From Micromonospora kangleipakensis (GTDB lineage: Bacteria; Actinomycetota; Actinomycetes; Mycobacteriales; Micromonosporaceae), in the NCBI RefSeq assembly GCF_004217615.1, contig NZ_SHLD01000001.1, forward strand, positions 2,852,001 through 2,916,000: 64,000 bases of DNA, written 5' to 3'. The translations under genes and the position numbers were made by a program. The first letter of the stretch is position 1. Each line of letters opens with the position of its first letter. Of this stretch, positions 35,675 to 46,455 are shown piece by piece. Under the pieces are notes generated by a model. That model did not search any database. It saw only the letters and a list, made by a program, of their open reading frames with translations, and had not been told where the DNA came from.

Positions 35675-38218
35675 CTACTTCGTCTGCACTCGGATGAAGG
35701 TCACCGAGTTCGGCTCGAAGATCCGGGTGAAGGTGGGCGCGACGCCCTTGATCGTGCTCGTCACCGGCTTGATCGGCTGGGCCGTGCGGGTGTTGAGCTC
35801 CTGCGGGTCACCGCTGATGACCGTCATCTGCGCCCGGTCCATGACCCGCGCTCCGGTGCCGAGGTTGATCGTGGTGCGGGCCGGGGCGTCCTGGGCGTTG
35901 ACGACCTTGACGATGAGTTGCTTGGCCGCGACGTCGCGGGTGACGACCTGGGCGAAGGGCTCGGTGACGGCGTTGTCGTCGAAGCTGCCCCATACCTGCC
36001 CGTCGAGCAGCAGGGTGACCTTCGTGCCGCGGATCTGGGCCTTGATGTCGTACGTGTGGCCGGTCTCGATGGTGTTGGGCTTGGCGATCAGCGTGGTCTT
36101 GGCCCCGTTCACGGCCTTCTCCACCGCGCCCTGGGTGTTGTTCCAGCCGCCGAGGTTCCACCAGTAGTAGTTGCCGGAGTCCTTGACCCCGAAGCCGACG
36201 AGGAAGCCCTCGGCGCCGGAGATCTTGGTGGCCTTCACGCTGAGGTCGTAGTCGCGCCAGCTCTCGTCACCCGCCTTGACCATGGTGTTCTCTGCGGCGG
36301 TGTCGGACTGGACGTAGGCGCCGTCCTGCACTGTCCAGGTGCCGCGGCCGGCGATCGGCGTCCACCGGCCGGCGCCGTTGGAGAAGTCGTCGCTGAACAG
36401 CGGCGTGCCGTCGGATGAGGTGACCAGGACGTCGTCGTACTTGGCGGCGGTCCGCCAGGTGGAGAGACCGATCGCACCGGTGACGGGCTGAGCGGTCTTC
36501 ACCGCCCCGGTGAAGCTGCTCGGCACGACCTGGTCACCGACGTTGGTCATGAACAGCTTCTGGACCTCGTAGTTGGCCGAGCCCCACGACTGGTCGTTGT
36601 CGAACCAGATCAGGTCCGGCCGCCACTGGACGTAGTCGATGTTGGCCAGCAGGGGAGCGTACGACGCCATCGTCACGACGTCGGCGTTGCGCTCCAGGCC
36701 GGTCATGTACGCACCCTCGGCGAGCGCGTTGGAGAGCTTGTTGTCCCACGACGCGTACTCGCCGACCCAGACCTTGGCGCCAGACCGGTCGTAGCTGTCA
36801 TAGCGCTTGTTGTTCTGCAGGAACCAGCTCGGGTCGTTGTAGTAGTGCTCGTCGACCATCTCCACGCCGTTGGCCCGGTTGAGCTCCCACGCCCGGTCGA
36901 ACGTCGTCCCGGCGTCGTCGGGGCCGGAGTTGCTGATGACCGTGACCTTCGGGTACGCCGCCTTGATGGCGTCACGGAACCCCACGAACCGGGCCATGAA
37001 GGCGTCGGGCAGGTTCTCCTCGTTGCCGACCTCGATGCGGTCGAGGCCGAACGGCGCGGAGTGACCCATCGCCGCGCGCTTGGCGCCCCAGGTCGAGGTG
37101 ACCGGGCCGTTGGCGAACTCGATGAGGTCGAGGGTGTCCTGGATGTGCCGCTGCAGCAGCGCGTCGTCGTCGACGGCCCGGTTCTGCCCGCAGCCGGTGA
37201 CGAGCGCCGGCACGACGGGCACCGGCTTGGCGCCGATGTCCTCGGCGAACTGGAAGTACTCGTAGTAGCCCAGGCCGTACGACTGGTTGTAGCCCCAGAA
37301 GTTGGCGTTGGTGGCACGCTCCTCGACCGGCCCGATCGTGTCCTTCCACTGGTAAGCGCGGGCGCGCTGGTACCCGCTGGCGGCGTCGTAGCCGTACATG
37401 CTGCCGGTGTTGACGATGCACCCGCCGGGGAAGCGCACGAAGCCCGGGCGCAGGGCGGCGATCTTCTCGGCGAGGTCCTTGCGCAGGCCGTTGGGGCGTC
37501 CCTTGAACGTGTCGCGGGGGAAGAGCGAGACCATGTCGAGGCGCAGGGTGCCGTCGCCTCCGGCCTCCACCGCCAGGCGGGCCGCGTCGGTCGTGCCGGT
37601 GGCCACGAACGTGCCGGTGTACCTGCGCCAGGCGCCGTCCTGGACCGAGAGCTGGACCGGCGCGGCGTACCTGGTCGTGCCGTCCTGGTTGTGCAGGGTG
37701 ACGGTCAACGGCGTGCCGCCAGCAGCATCCGTCCGGGCCCAGACGGAGAAGTCGTAGGCCTTGCCGGCCTCGAGCGCGATGCCGGTGTTGTAGCCGGAGT
37801 TCAGCACGCCGTAGGTGCCGGGACCGGCGTTGGTGAGCGTCACCTTGAGGTACGTGCGGTTGCGCTCGTTGAGTCGGGCGTCGTCGCTGACGGTGGCGAT
37901 GCTGCCGCTGCCGCCGGAGGAGGAGACCGGGCTCCACGACGTGAGGCCGGTGTAGGAGCCGTTGTCGACCGGAAGGTACTCGAAGGAGCGGTTCTGGACG
38001 AGTTCGCCGTAGAGTCCGCCGTCGGCGGCCCGGTTGATGTCCTCGAAGAACACCCCGTACATGGCGGGGTCGATGGCGGGGCCGGTGCCGGTCGCGTCGA
38101 CGTTGATCGTGTAGTCGAGCGCCGGGGCCGTATCGGCGCCGAGGGCGGGCGTGCTGGTGGACAACGTCGTGGTGACGAGTCCGGTGACCAGTCCCGCGAC
38201 GAGGCGGTGGGTGCGCAT
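35675..38218 (-). CDS. GH51 alpha-L-arabinofuranosidase
   Basis: An 847-residue secreted enzyme (signal to about residue 28, STPALGADTAPA). GH51 features: YGVFFEDINRAADGGLYGEL, LRPGFVRFPGGCIVN, the acid/base Glu400 in IEVGNEENLP and the nucleophile Glu487 in KVWVGEYASWDN. A carbohydrate-binding-like domain (about 85-235) is inserted after the first strand, and a concanavalin-type domain (about 625-775, DDFSNGAGRWTP, WRDYDLSVKATK) lies in the C-terminal part. The ATG at 38218 follows GGGAGG. It removes terminal alpha-L-arabinofuranose from arabinan, arabinoxylan or arabinogalactan. Second gene of the operon. Confidence 0.9.
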   Translation of the reverse strand: MRTHRLVAGLVTGLVTTTLSTSTPALGADTAPALDYTINVDATGTGPAIDPAMYGVFFEDINRAADGGLYGELVQNRSFEYLPVDNGSYTGLTSWSPVSSSGGSGSIATVSDDARLNERNRTYLKVTLTNAGPGTYGVLNSGYNTGIALEAGKAYDFSVWARTDAAGGTPLTVTLHNQDGTTRYAAPVQLSVQDGAWRRYTGTFVATGTTDAARLAVEAGGDGTLRLDMVSLFPRDTFKGRPNGLRKDLAEKIAALRPGFVRFPGGCIVNTGSMYGYDAASGYQRARAYQWKDTIGPVEERATNANFWGYNQSYGLGYYEYFQFAEDIGAKPVPVVPALVTGCGQNRAVDDDALLQRHIQDTLDLIEFANGPVTSTWGAKRAAMGHSAPFGLDRIEVGNEENLPDAFMARFVGFRDAIKAAYPKVTVISNSGPDDAGTTFDRAWELNRANGVEMVDEHYYNDPSWFLQNNKRYDSYDRSGAKVWVGEYASWDNKLSNALAEGAYMTGLERNADVVTMASYAPLLANIDYVQWRPDLIWFDNDQSWGSANYEVQKLFMTNVGDQVVPSSFTGAVKTAQPVTGAIGLSTWRTAAKYDDVLVTSSDGTPLFSDDFSNGAGRWTPIAGRGTWTVQDGAYVQSDTAAENTMVKAGDESWRDYDLSVKATKISGAEGFLVGFGVKDSGNYYWWNLGGWNNTQGAVEKAVNGAKTTLIAKPNTIETGHTYDIKAQIRGTKVTLLLDGQVWGSFDDNAVTEPFAQVVTRDVAAKQLIVKVVNAQDAPARTTINLGTGARVMDRAQMTVISGDPQELNTRTAQPIKPVTSTIKGVAPTFTRIFEPNSVTFIRVQTK

Positions 38219-38304
38219 GGGTGATGGCCTCCCTGTCGTTGGTGGGAGCGATGACGGGTACGGTCGGGCGGGCGTCACCGGACGGCGCGACGCCCGCCCG
38301 GGAC

Positions 38305-41300
38305 TCACTGCGCCAGCGGCGGGACGCTCTCCAGCGTCGGCACCACGTTGGCGATCGTGCCGTCGGCGTTGAACCGCAGGCGGTCGATGGTCACCTCGCG
38401 GTGGGTGCCGTCGCCGCCGGGAACGGCGAAGCGGTGGTAGGCGATGTACCAGTCGTCGGTGCCCGGCACCTGGATGATGCTGTGGTGCCCGGTGCCGAGG
38501 ATGCCGAGGCTGACGTCCTTGGTGAGGATCTCGCCCCGGTTGACCAGCCCGTCGGCCATCGGGCTCGTGGCGGTGGCGTAGCCGACGCGGTAGTTCTCGC
38601 TGCCGGTGTCGTCGATGGACCAGCTGAGGTGGTACGTGCCGCCGCGCTTGGCCATGAAGAGGCCTTCGCGGAAGCCGGTCAGCCCCGTGATCCGCTTGAC
38701 CTTGGCGGGATCGAACGACGTCATGTCCGGGTTGAGCGGCACGACGTAGGCGTTGCCGTTGCCCCAGTAGAGATAGCTCTGGCCGTCGTCGTCGGTGAAG
38801 ACCGCTGGGTCGATCGCCTGGCCGCCGTCGGGATTGGTGGCGACGAGCGGCTTGCCGAGCGCGTCGACGAACGGGCCGGTGGGGGAGTCGGCGACGGCCA
38901 CGCCGATCTTGGCGTCGGCGCAGAAGTAGAAGTAGTACTTTCCGTTCTTCTCGGTCGCGGCCGGCGCCCAGGCCCGCCCGTCGGCCCACGACACGTCGGG
39001 GCCGAGGTCGAGGATGGTCCGGTGTTCGGTCCAGTGCACGAGGTCCTTGCTCGACCAGGTCTTGAAGGTCGTGCTGGACCAGCCCGGGTAGCCGTCGGTG
39101 GTGGCGTAGATGTAGTAGGTGTCGCCGAAGCGGACGATGTTCGGGTCGGCGTTGTAGCCGGGTAGCACCGGGCTGTTCATGGCGACCGCCTTGACGGTCC
39201 AGACGCGGCTGCTGCCGTCGGCGCCCGTCACGGTGTAGGTGACCGGTCGCGTGAAGTCCTGGACGGACTCGTTGCCGGGGCTGACCTGCGCGTCGTCGCT
39301 GATCCCGAACTCGGGTGCGAGAGCGGTCAGGTCGGTGCCCGGCTTGACCGGCAGGGTCACCGTGCCGCCGTCGTTGTCGATGATGGCCGGCACCTTGAGC
39401 GCGTCCAGTTTCACCGCGCCGATGGCGGTCTCGTTTCCGGGCAGGGCGAGCACCTCCCTGGCCGACAGGCCCCGGTTCCACAGGGTGAAGCCGCGCATCC
39501 GGCCCGTGAAATAGCGGTCGGCGGCGTAGAGGGAGCGGCCCAGGTAGTTGGCCGTGCTGATGCCGCCGCCGAGGTCACCCGGCTTGGTCGTGACGCCGGT
39601 GTTGTGTGCCACCTCGACGCCGTTGTCGTAGAGGCGGGCCACCCCGCCGGAGAGCGTCCAGGTGATGGTGTGCCAGCTGCCCCGGCTCAGGTCGCGTCCG
39701 GTGCCGGTGTTCTGCTCGGTCGACCAGTTCCCGGTCGCGATGGCGGTGCGATAGGAGTTGCCGGTGGCGAACAGGTAGCCGTTGCCGGCGCCGTTCGTGG
39801 TGTTGCCCAGGCCCCAGATGAAGTACGGCGTGGCCTGCGCCGGATCGATCCACACCCGGGCGGAGACGCTCACGTCGGACAGGCCGGTCAGCAGGTTGTC
39901 CGGCAGGTCGACGTAGCCGTCGGTGCCGTCGAACGTCATCGCGTCGCTGCCCCGGGTGACCCCGCCGTGGATGGTGGCGTCCCGGCCGTTGCCGGAGCTG
40001 TCGGCCACCGTCGTGCCGCTGCCGCCGGCGAGGTGGTAGTCCGCGATGACGCCCTTCCTGGTCGCCGGTGTCGGCGAGGGGCCCTGGCGCAGGCGGTCGA
40101 GCTCGGCCTTGGTGACCGGCAGGACGGTGCCGTGCCGCGGGTGGGCCGGCAGGTCGTGGCCGGTCGACATGGTGAACCGCCCGCCGTCGAGGTCGGTGGT
40201 CTCGAACGGCACGTAGCCGCGCCCCCCGAACTCGTCGATGAACAGGTACCACTTGTCCTCGGTGTTGCTCTTGAAGATCGTCGGACCCTCGCCCTGGGCG
40301 ATGCCCGCGGAGGTGTCCGTCGCCTTGCCGATGCAGTCCTGGACGAAGTCCCAGCTCGTGCTGCGCAGTTGGGTCGACTTCTGCTCCAGGATGAACTTGC
40401 TGCACGGGGTACTCGAGGTGTTGTTCCGCTCGTCCTTGGTGAAGCGGTAGTAGGTGCCGCCGTGTTTGATCACGGTCGAGTCGATCACCGAGTAGCCGGG
40501 GTCGACCCACACCCTGGGCTCGCTGAAGGTGCGGAAGTCGCGGGTCGTCGCGTACAGCATCCGGTTGTAGGTGTTGCCGGCGTGCGCGGTGTCCTCCGGC
40601 GCGTAGAGCTTGGCGGCCCAGAACACCACGTAGGCGCCGATGGTGTCGTCGTAGTAGGCCTCGGGCGCCCAGGTGTTACCGGCGGTGTCGGGAGAGACGC
40701 GCACATGGCGCTGCTGGGACCAGTTCACCAGGTCGGTCGACTCCCAGACCTCGATGTACTTGCTGCCGGTGCGCTGGCTGGCGTCCCAGTCGCCGTTGCC
40801 GTAGATCTTGAGGTCGGTGGCGATGAGGTAGAACTTGTCGCCCTCCGGGCTGCGGATGATGAACGGGTCACGCACGCCGTCGTCGCCCTCGGTGGAGGTG
40901 AGGACGGGGCGGCCACCGTTGAGCTCGTCGTACTTGAGCGGGTCGTTCCCGCGGCTCGCCGCGAAGTAGATCTGCTCGCCGTCAGCGCTGCCCTCACCGG
41001 TGAAGTAGGCGAAGGCGTAGCCCTCGAGGGGATCCTTCTTCGGCAGCGGGAGGACGGTCAGGGTGAAATTGCGTACGCCGCTGGCCGCACCCTTGGTCGC
41101 CCGTACGCTGAGGCGGGCCTTGATCGCGCCCGACCCGTACGGCGGCCGGGTCACCTCACCGGTGCTGCTGACGACGGAGGAGTCCTTGGCGGTCCACGCC
41201 AGCGCGACGTTGCGGGCTCCCCGGGTGGGCAGCGTCATGTTGCCGCGGACCGCGTCCTGGTCGGGGATGACGATGGCCGCGAGGGCGGCGTCGACCTTCT

Positions 41301-42348
41301 CCTGGTCGGTGATGTCCTCGACGACGGTGACGGTGAACTCCCGGGTGGCGGCGTAGCCGGCGTACGACGCGGTGGCGGTCAGCGTCACGGTCGCGTTGCC
41401 GGATCCGGGTGTGGGACGGGTGACCACGCCGGTGTTCGACACGATCGCGGGATCACTCGACGACCAGGTGATGCTGGAGCCGCCGGCACCGCGGGTCGGC
41501 AGGCTCAGGTTCTCCGTCACCGCGGACGTGTCGCCCAGGTCTAGGGCTGCCGCGTCATCCGCAGCCCGTCCGGTGGCGGTCCGCTCACCGAGGGCGTGCG
41601 CCTCGGCGGCGGTGACAGCGCGGTCGTAGATGCGGAAGTCCCGGACCTGCCCCTTGAGGTACCTGTCCGAGGTGTACACGGAGCGGCCGAGGTAGTTGGC
41701 GGTGGTGGTGCCGCCGCCGATCGACCCGGGCGTGAGGGTGATGCCGGTCTTGCGGGCGACCTCGACGCCGTCCTCATAGAGCACTGCGGTGCCGCCGCCG
41801 AGGGCGTAGGTGATGGTGCGCCAGCTGCCCCGGGTGAGATTGCGGCCGGTGGTCACGGTCTGCTCAGTGGACCAGTTGCCGCTGGCGATGGAGGCGCGGA
41901 AGGCGTTGCCGGTGTTGAACAGGTAGCCGTTGCCGACGCCGCCGGAACCGGTGTTCCCGAGCCCCCAGATGAAGTACGGCGCGGCCTGGTCGGTCGCCAT
42001 GTTGACCTGCACCGAGACGGTGATGTCGGTGAGGCCCCGCAGGATGTTGTCGGGCAGCCGGACGTGGCCGTTGGCGCCGCCGAGGCGCAGGCCGTCCGGG
42101 CCCTGCCAGGTCGCGTCGCCGCTGAGCGTGCCGTTGCGGCCGTGCCCCGAGCTGTCGGTCACGGGGCCGCTGGTCTGGGTCAGGTCGTAGTGCAGGACCA
42201 GGCCGTCGTCGAGAGTGGCCGCCTGGCTGGGCGGGGCCAGGGCCGTGACGCTGACCAGGCTGGTGACAAGTGCGGTGACGCCGGCGAGCAGGCGGCGGGT
42301 TCGGTGGGGCGCGGAGTGGCGCGCCGGGCGGGGCCGGGACGGGGACAT
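38305..42348 (-). CDS. Secreted double-GH43 arabinan-degrading protein with two LamG domains
   Basis: A 1347-residue protein, first gene of the enzyme operon, with CAGGAGGAAG before the ATG at 42348. Order: signal peptide to about 43; LamG (about 45-255); two bacterial Ig-like repeats (about 265-440, ITWSSSDPAIVSNTGVVTRP and LAWTAKDSSVVSSTGEVTRP); GH43 module 1 (about 450-760, DGVRDPFIIRS, NTWAPEAYYDD, YSVIDSTVIKHGG, QGEGPTIFKS); a second LamG (about 775-980); an Ig-like linker; GH43 module 2 (about 1065-1347, YNADPNIVRFGDTYYIYAT, GRAWAPAATEK, AIDPAVFTDDDG, FREGLFMAKRGG). Both modules keep Asp-Asp-Glu sets. The likely job is combined endo-arabinanase and arabinofuranosidase action. Confidence 0.88.
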   Translation of the reverse strand: MSPSRPRPARHSAPHRTRRLLAGVTALVTSLVSVTALAPPSQAATLDDGLVLHYDLTQTSGPVTDSSGHGRNGTLSGDATWQGPDGLRLGGANGHVRLPDNILRGLTDITVSVQVNMATDQAAPYFIWGLGNTGSGGVGNGYLFNTGNAFRASIASGNWSTEQTVTTGRNLTRGSWRTITYALGGGTAVLYEDGVEVARKTGITLTPGSIGGGTTTANYLGRSVYTSDRYLKGQVRDFRIYDRAVTAAEAHALGERTATGRAADDAAALDLGDTSAVTENLSLPTRGAGGSSITWSSSDPAIVSNTGVVTRPTPGSGNATVTLTATASYAGYAATREFTVTVVEDITDQEKVDAALAAIVIPDQDAVRGNMTLPTRGARNVALAWTAKDSSVVSSTGEVTRPPYGSGAIKARLSVRATKGAASGVRNFTLTVLPLPKKDPLEGYAFAYFTGEGSADGEQIYFAASRGNDPLKYDELNGGRPVLTSTEGDDGVRDPFIIRSPEGDKFYLIATDLKIYGNGDWDASQRTGSKYIEVWESTDLVNWSQQRHVRVSPDTAGNTWAPEAYYDDTIGAYVVFWAAKLYAPEDTAHAGNTYNRMLYATTRDFRTFSEPRVWVDPGYSVIDSTVIKHGGTYYRFTKDERNNTSSTPCSKFILEQKSTQLRSTSWDFVQDCIGKATDTSAGIAQGEGPTIFKSNTEDKWYLFIDEFGGRGYVPFETTDLDGGRFTMSTGHDLPAHPRHGTVLPVTKAELDRLRQGPSPTPATRKGVIADYHLAGGSGTTVADSSGNGRDATIHGGVTRGSDAMTFDGTDGYVDLPDNLLTGLSDVSVSARVWIDPAQATPYFIWGLGNTTNGAGNGYLFATGNSYRTAIATGNWSTEQNTGTGRDLSRGSWHTITWTLSGGVARLYDNGVEVAHNTGVTTKPGDLGGGISTANYLGRSLYAADRYFTGRMRGFTLWNRGLSAREVLALPGNETAIGAVKLDALKVPAIIDNDGGTVTLPVKPGTDLTALAPEFGISDDAQVSPGNESVQDFTRPVTYTVTGADGSSRVWTVKAVAMNSPVLPGYNADPNIVRFGDTYYIYATTDGYPGWSSTTFKTWSSKDLVHWTEHRTILDLGPDVSWADGRAWAPAATEKNGKYYFYFCADAKIGVAVADSPTGPFVDALGKPLVATNPDGGQAIDPAVFTDDDGQSYLYWGNGNAYVVPLNPDMTSFDPAKVKRITGLTGFREGLFMAKRGGTYHLSWSIDDTGSENYRVGYATATSPMADGLVNRGEILTKDVSLGILGTGHHSIIQVPGTDDWYIAYHRFAVPGGDGTHREVTIDRLRFNADGTIANVVPTLESVPPLAQ

Positions 42349-42457
42349 TGCCGGGCTTCCTCCTGGTGACTCGGCCGAGGCCGGGCGTCGGGACGGGTGG
42401 TGCAGCCGGGTGCTGTCTGGAGCAGTTGCGCTTCGAGGAACGCCTTCGACTTGCGAA

Positions 42458-42470
42458 GTGAGCGTTAACA
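42458..42470 (+). promoter_or_regulatory. LacI-type operator 1 (GTGAGCGTTAACA)
   Basis: First of three near-identical sites. It lies 22 bases (two helical turns) from operator 2 in the same orientation, downstream of the minus-strand -10, so a bound repressor would block the enzyme operon. Confidence 0.75.
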
Positions 42471-42479
42471 TGCTCGAAA

Positions 42480-42492
42480 GTGAGCGCTAACA
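42480..42492 (+). promoter_or_regulatory. LacI-type operator 2 (GTGAGCGCTAACA)
   Basis: Closest to the palindrome TGTTAGCGCTAACA. It overlaps the -10 hexamer of the minus-strand promoter. Confidence 0.75.
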
Positions 42493-42517
42493 TACGTACG
42501 GCCTCCGATCGTGTCAA
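42489..42517 (-). promoter_or_regulatory. Promoter of the glycosidase operon
   Basis: On the minus strand TTGACA (42512-42517) and TATGTT (42489-42494) are separated by exactly 17 bases, a sigma-70/HrdB-type pair. The -10 is inside operator 2. Confidence 0.75.
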
Positions 42518-42580
42518 TACTCCTACCTGCAGCGACATCTTCTGTTGACAAAGAGGACACGGGGGGTTGACATCCGCGGA

Positions 42581-42593
42581 TGTTAACGCTCAC
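42581..42593 (-). promoter_or_regulatory. LacI-type operator 3 (inverted copy)
   Basis: TGTTAACGCTCAC is the reverse complement of operator 1. It lies on the plus-strand operon side, about 100 bases before the binding-protein start, just after the candidate plus promoter. Confidence 0.75.
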
Positions 42594-42689
42594 ACTTCTG
42601 CGCCAGATGGGCAGTGGTTGCCAGGCGGCGAACCAGGTACGAGCCGCACGGAGGGGCCCACCATGGCGTCAGAAAGTGGAGGAAGTCCA

Positions 42690-43670
42690 ATGTCGAAGAA
42701 GTTCCTCGCGGCCGTCGCTGGCGTGGTGCTGGCCGTCGGCCTGGCAGGATGCGGCGGTGACTCGGCGGCGTCCGGTGGCGGCGGAGCCGGAAACGACACC
42801 ATCACCATGGGCTTCGCCCAGGTCGGTGCCGAGTCCGGCTGGCGTACCGCCAACACGAAGTCCGTCCAGGAGTCGGCCAAGGAGGCCGGGATCGACCTCA
42901 AGTTCTCGGATGGCCAGCAGAAGCAGGAGAACCAGATCAAGGCGATCCGCAGCTACATCCAGCAGAAGGTCGACGTCATCGCCTTCAGTCCCGTCGTGGA
43001 GACCGGCTGGGACGCCGTGCTGCTCGAAGCCAAGCGAGCCAACATTCCCGTGATCCTCACCGACCGCGCGGTGGACTCGGAGGACACCTCGCTCTACAAG
43101 ACCTTCCTCGGCTCGGACTTCGTCGCCGAGGGCAAGAAGGCCGGTGAGTGGCTGGTGGAGGAGTCCCAGGGCAAGAGCGAGGTCAACGTGGTCGAGCTGC
43201 AGGGTACGACGGGTGCCGCCCCCGCCATCGACCGCAAGCAGGGCTTCGCCGACGCGACCAAGGCCGCCCCGCAGATCAAGGTCATCGCCTCCCAGACCGG
43301 CGACTTCACCCGGTCCGGCGGCAAGCAGGTCATGGAGGCCTTCCTCAAGTCCAACCCCAAGATCGACGTGGTCTACGCCCACAACGACGACATGGGTCTG
43401 GGCGCCATCGAGGCCATCGAGGCGGCCGGCAAGAAGCCCGGTGTCGACATCAAGATCATCACGGTCGACGCGGTGCACGACGGCGTGCAGGCGCTCGCCG
43501 ACGGCAAGATCAACTACATCGTCGAGTGCAACCCGCTGCTCGGTCCCCAGCTGATGGATCTCGCCAAGAAGGTCGTCAAGGGTGAGCAGGTGCCCCAGCG
43601 CGTGGTGACGGAGGAGACGACGTTCACGCAGGAGCAGGCGAAGACCGAGTTGCCCAACCGCAAGTACTGA
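42690..43670 (+). CDS. ytfQ: YtfQ-like furanose-binding lipoprotein of an ABC transporter
   Basis: A 326-residue substrate-binding protein with lipobox LAGC after MSKKFLAAVAGVVLAVG. It is very close in pattern to E. coli YtfQ (galactofuranose binder): GFAQVGAESGWRTANTKSVQ, FSDGQQKQENQIKAIRSYIQQ, FSPVVETGWDAVLLEAKRA, VVELQGTTGAAPAIDRKQGF, SQTGDFTRSGGKQVMEAFL and YAHNDDMGLGAIEAIEAAG. Here, with arabinan enzymes and araBDA alongside, L-arabinofuranose or galactofuranose is the probable ligand. The start follows GGAGGAAG. It is the first gene of the plus-strand operon and is followed by a stem-loop. Confidence 0.88.
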   Translation: MSKKFLAAVAGVVLAVGLAGCGGDSAASGGGGAGNDTITMGFAQVGAESGWRTANTKSVQESAKEAGIDLKFSDGQQKQENQIKAIRSYIQQKVDVIAFSPVVETGWDAVLLEAKRANIPVILTDRAVDSEDTSLYKTFLGSDFVAEGKKAGEWLVEESQGKSEVNVVELQGTTGAAPAIDRKQGFADATKAAPQIKVIASQTGDFTRSGGKQVMEAFLKSNPKIDVVYAHNDDMGLGAIEAIEAAGKKPGVDIKIITVDAVHDGVQALADGKINYIVECNPLLGPQLMDLAKKVVKGEQVPQRVVTEETTFTQEQAKTELPNRKY

Positions 43671-43694
43671 GGTCGGGCCGATTCTCCACCCACC

Positions 43695-43728
43695 GCGCCC
43701 CCGCCACCCCCACGGATGGCGGGGGCGC
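43695..43728 (+). terminator. Stem-loop between binding-protein and ATPase genes (partial terminator)
   Basis: GCGCCCCCGCCA and TGGCGGGGGCGC pair perfectly around a ten-base loop, with no T-run. The placement is typical of attenuating or 3'-stabilising hairpins that let the binding protein be made in excess. Confidence 0.75.
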
Positions 43729-43786
43729 AACCCCGGCGTCCGGCCCACAGCCGGCCATGGCTCGTAGCACATGAGGGAGGACCACC

Positions 43787-45348
<1,562 letters not shown>

Positions 45349-45352
<4 letters not shown>

Positions 45353-46455
45353 CCTCCACGCGCCCCCTGGACCGCTTCCGCAGCAGCGGACTGCTGTGGC
45401 CCCTGGTGGCCATCGTGGTGCTGCTGGCGGCCAACGCGGTCGTCCGCCCGTCGTTCCTCGCCCTGCGCTTCCAGGACGGCCACCTCTACGGCAGCCTCAT
45501 CGACATCCTCAAGAACGGCGCGCCGACCATGCTCATCGCGCTCGGCATGTGCCTGGTCATCGCCACCCGGGGGATCGACCTGTCGGTCGGCGCGGTCGTC
45601 GCCATCTCCGGAGCGGTCACCTGCTCCTCCATCGTGGGCGCGGCCGAGCCGGGCAGCGCCGGGGCCGCCTTCGTCGGCATGGGGACCGCGCTCGCGCTCT
45701 GCGCCGTCCTCGGACTGTGGAACGGCTTCCTCGTCGCCGGCCTCGGCATGCAACCAATCATCGCGACGCTCGTTCTCATGACCGCCGGGCGTGGCATTGC
45801 GATGCTCATCACCGACGGCCAGATCATCACCGTGCGCAACCCGACGTTCCGTACCGTCGGCGCCGGCTTCCTGGTGCTGCCCGTCTCGATCCTCATCGCC
45901 GTCGCCGTGTTCGTGCTCGTCGCCCTCGTGACCCGCCGGACCGCGCTCGGCCTGCTCATCGAGTCGGTCGGGATCAACCCGGAGGCCAGCCGGCTGGCCG
46001 GCCTGCGCGCCCGCACCATCCGGTGGACCGTCTACGTGTTCGCCGCCATCTGCGCCGGCGTCGCCGGCCTGATGATCAGCTCCAACGTCAGCGCCGCCGA
46101 CGCCAACAACGCCGGCCTATGGATCGAGATGGACGCGATCCTGGCCGTCGTCATCGGCGGCACCTCGCTGGCCGGCGGCCGGTACAGCCTCACCGGCACG
46201 CTGCTGGGCGCGCTCATCATCCAGACGCTCACCACGACGGTGTACAGCATGGGCATTGACCCCAAGATCACCCTCGTCTTCAAAGCCGTCGTCGTCATCG
46301 CCGTGTGCCTCCTGCAGGCGCCCAAGGTGCGGGCCGCCCTGCTGGGCCGCACCCGGCGACGGCACGCCCCGCCGGACCCGGAGGCCGAGCCAACGGCCCG
46401 GCAGGGTACGCAGACCCCGACCGAACCCCTGGTGGAGAAGGTGGCCCAGCCATGA
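45349..46455 (+). CDS. ytfT: Sugar ABC transporter permease (YtfT-like)
   Basis: A 368-residue BPD_transp_2-type permease with about eight to nine helices. Family marks are LIALGMCLVIATRGIDLSVGAVVAISG and IEMDAILAVVIGGTSLAGGRYSLTGTLLGALIIQTL. The C-terminal 40 residues are a polar cytoplasmic tail. The start overlaps the ATPase stop by four bases and its stop overlaps the next permease start, so translation is coupled. It forms the channel with the YjfF-like partner. Confidence 0.9.

Larger units (their letters stand above)
42349..42689. promoter_or_regulatory. Divergent control region of the arabinose locus
   Basis: A 341-base region between the enzyme operon (minus) and the transporter/catabolic operon (plus). 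It holds a minus-strand promoter, a weaker plus-strand promoter candidate (TTGACA at 42545-42550, then TGACAT after 17 bases) and three copies of a LacI-type operator, each listed separately where clear. Confidence 0.75.

Noticed and set aside
35675..39481. One 1268-codon protein combining the GH51 gene with upstream sequence
   Set aside because: The part upstream of 38218 is a shadow of the double-GH43 gene; a signal peptide and ribosome site at 38218 mark the true start.
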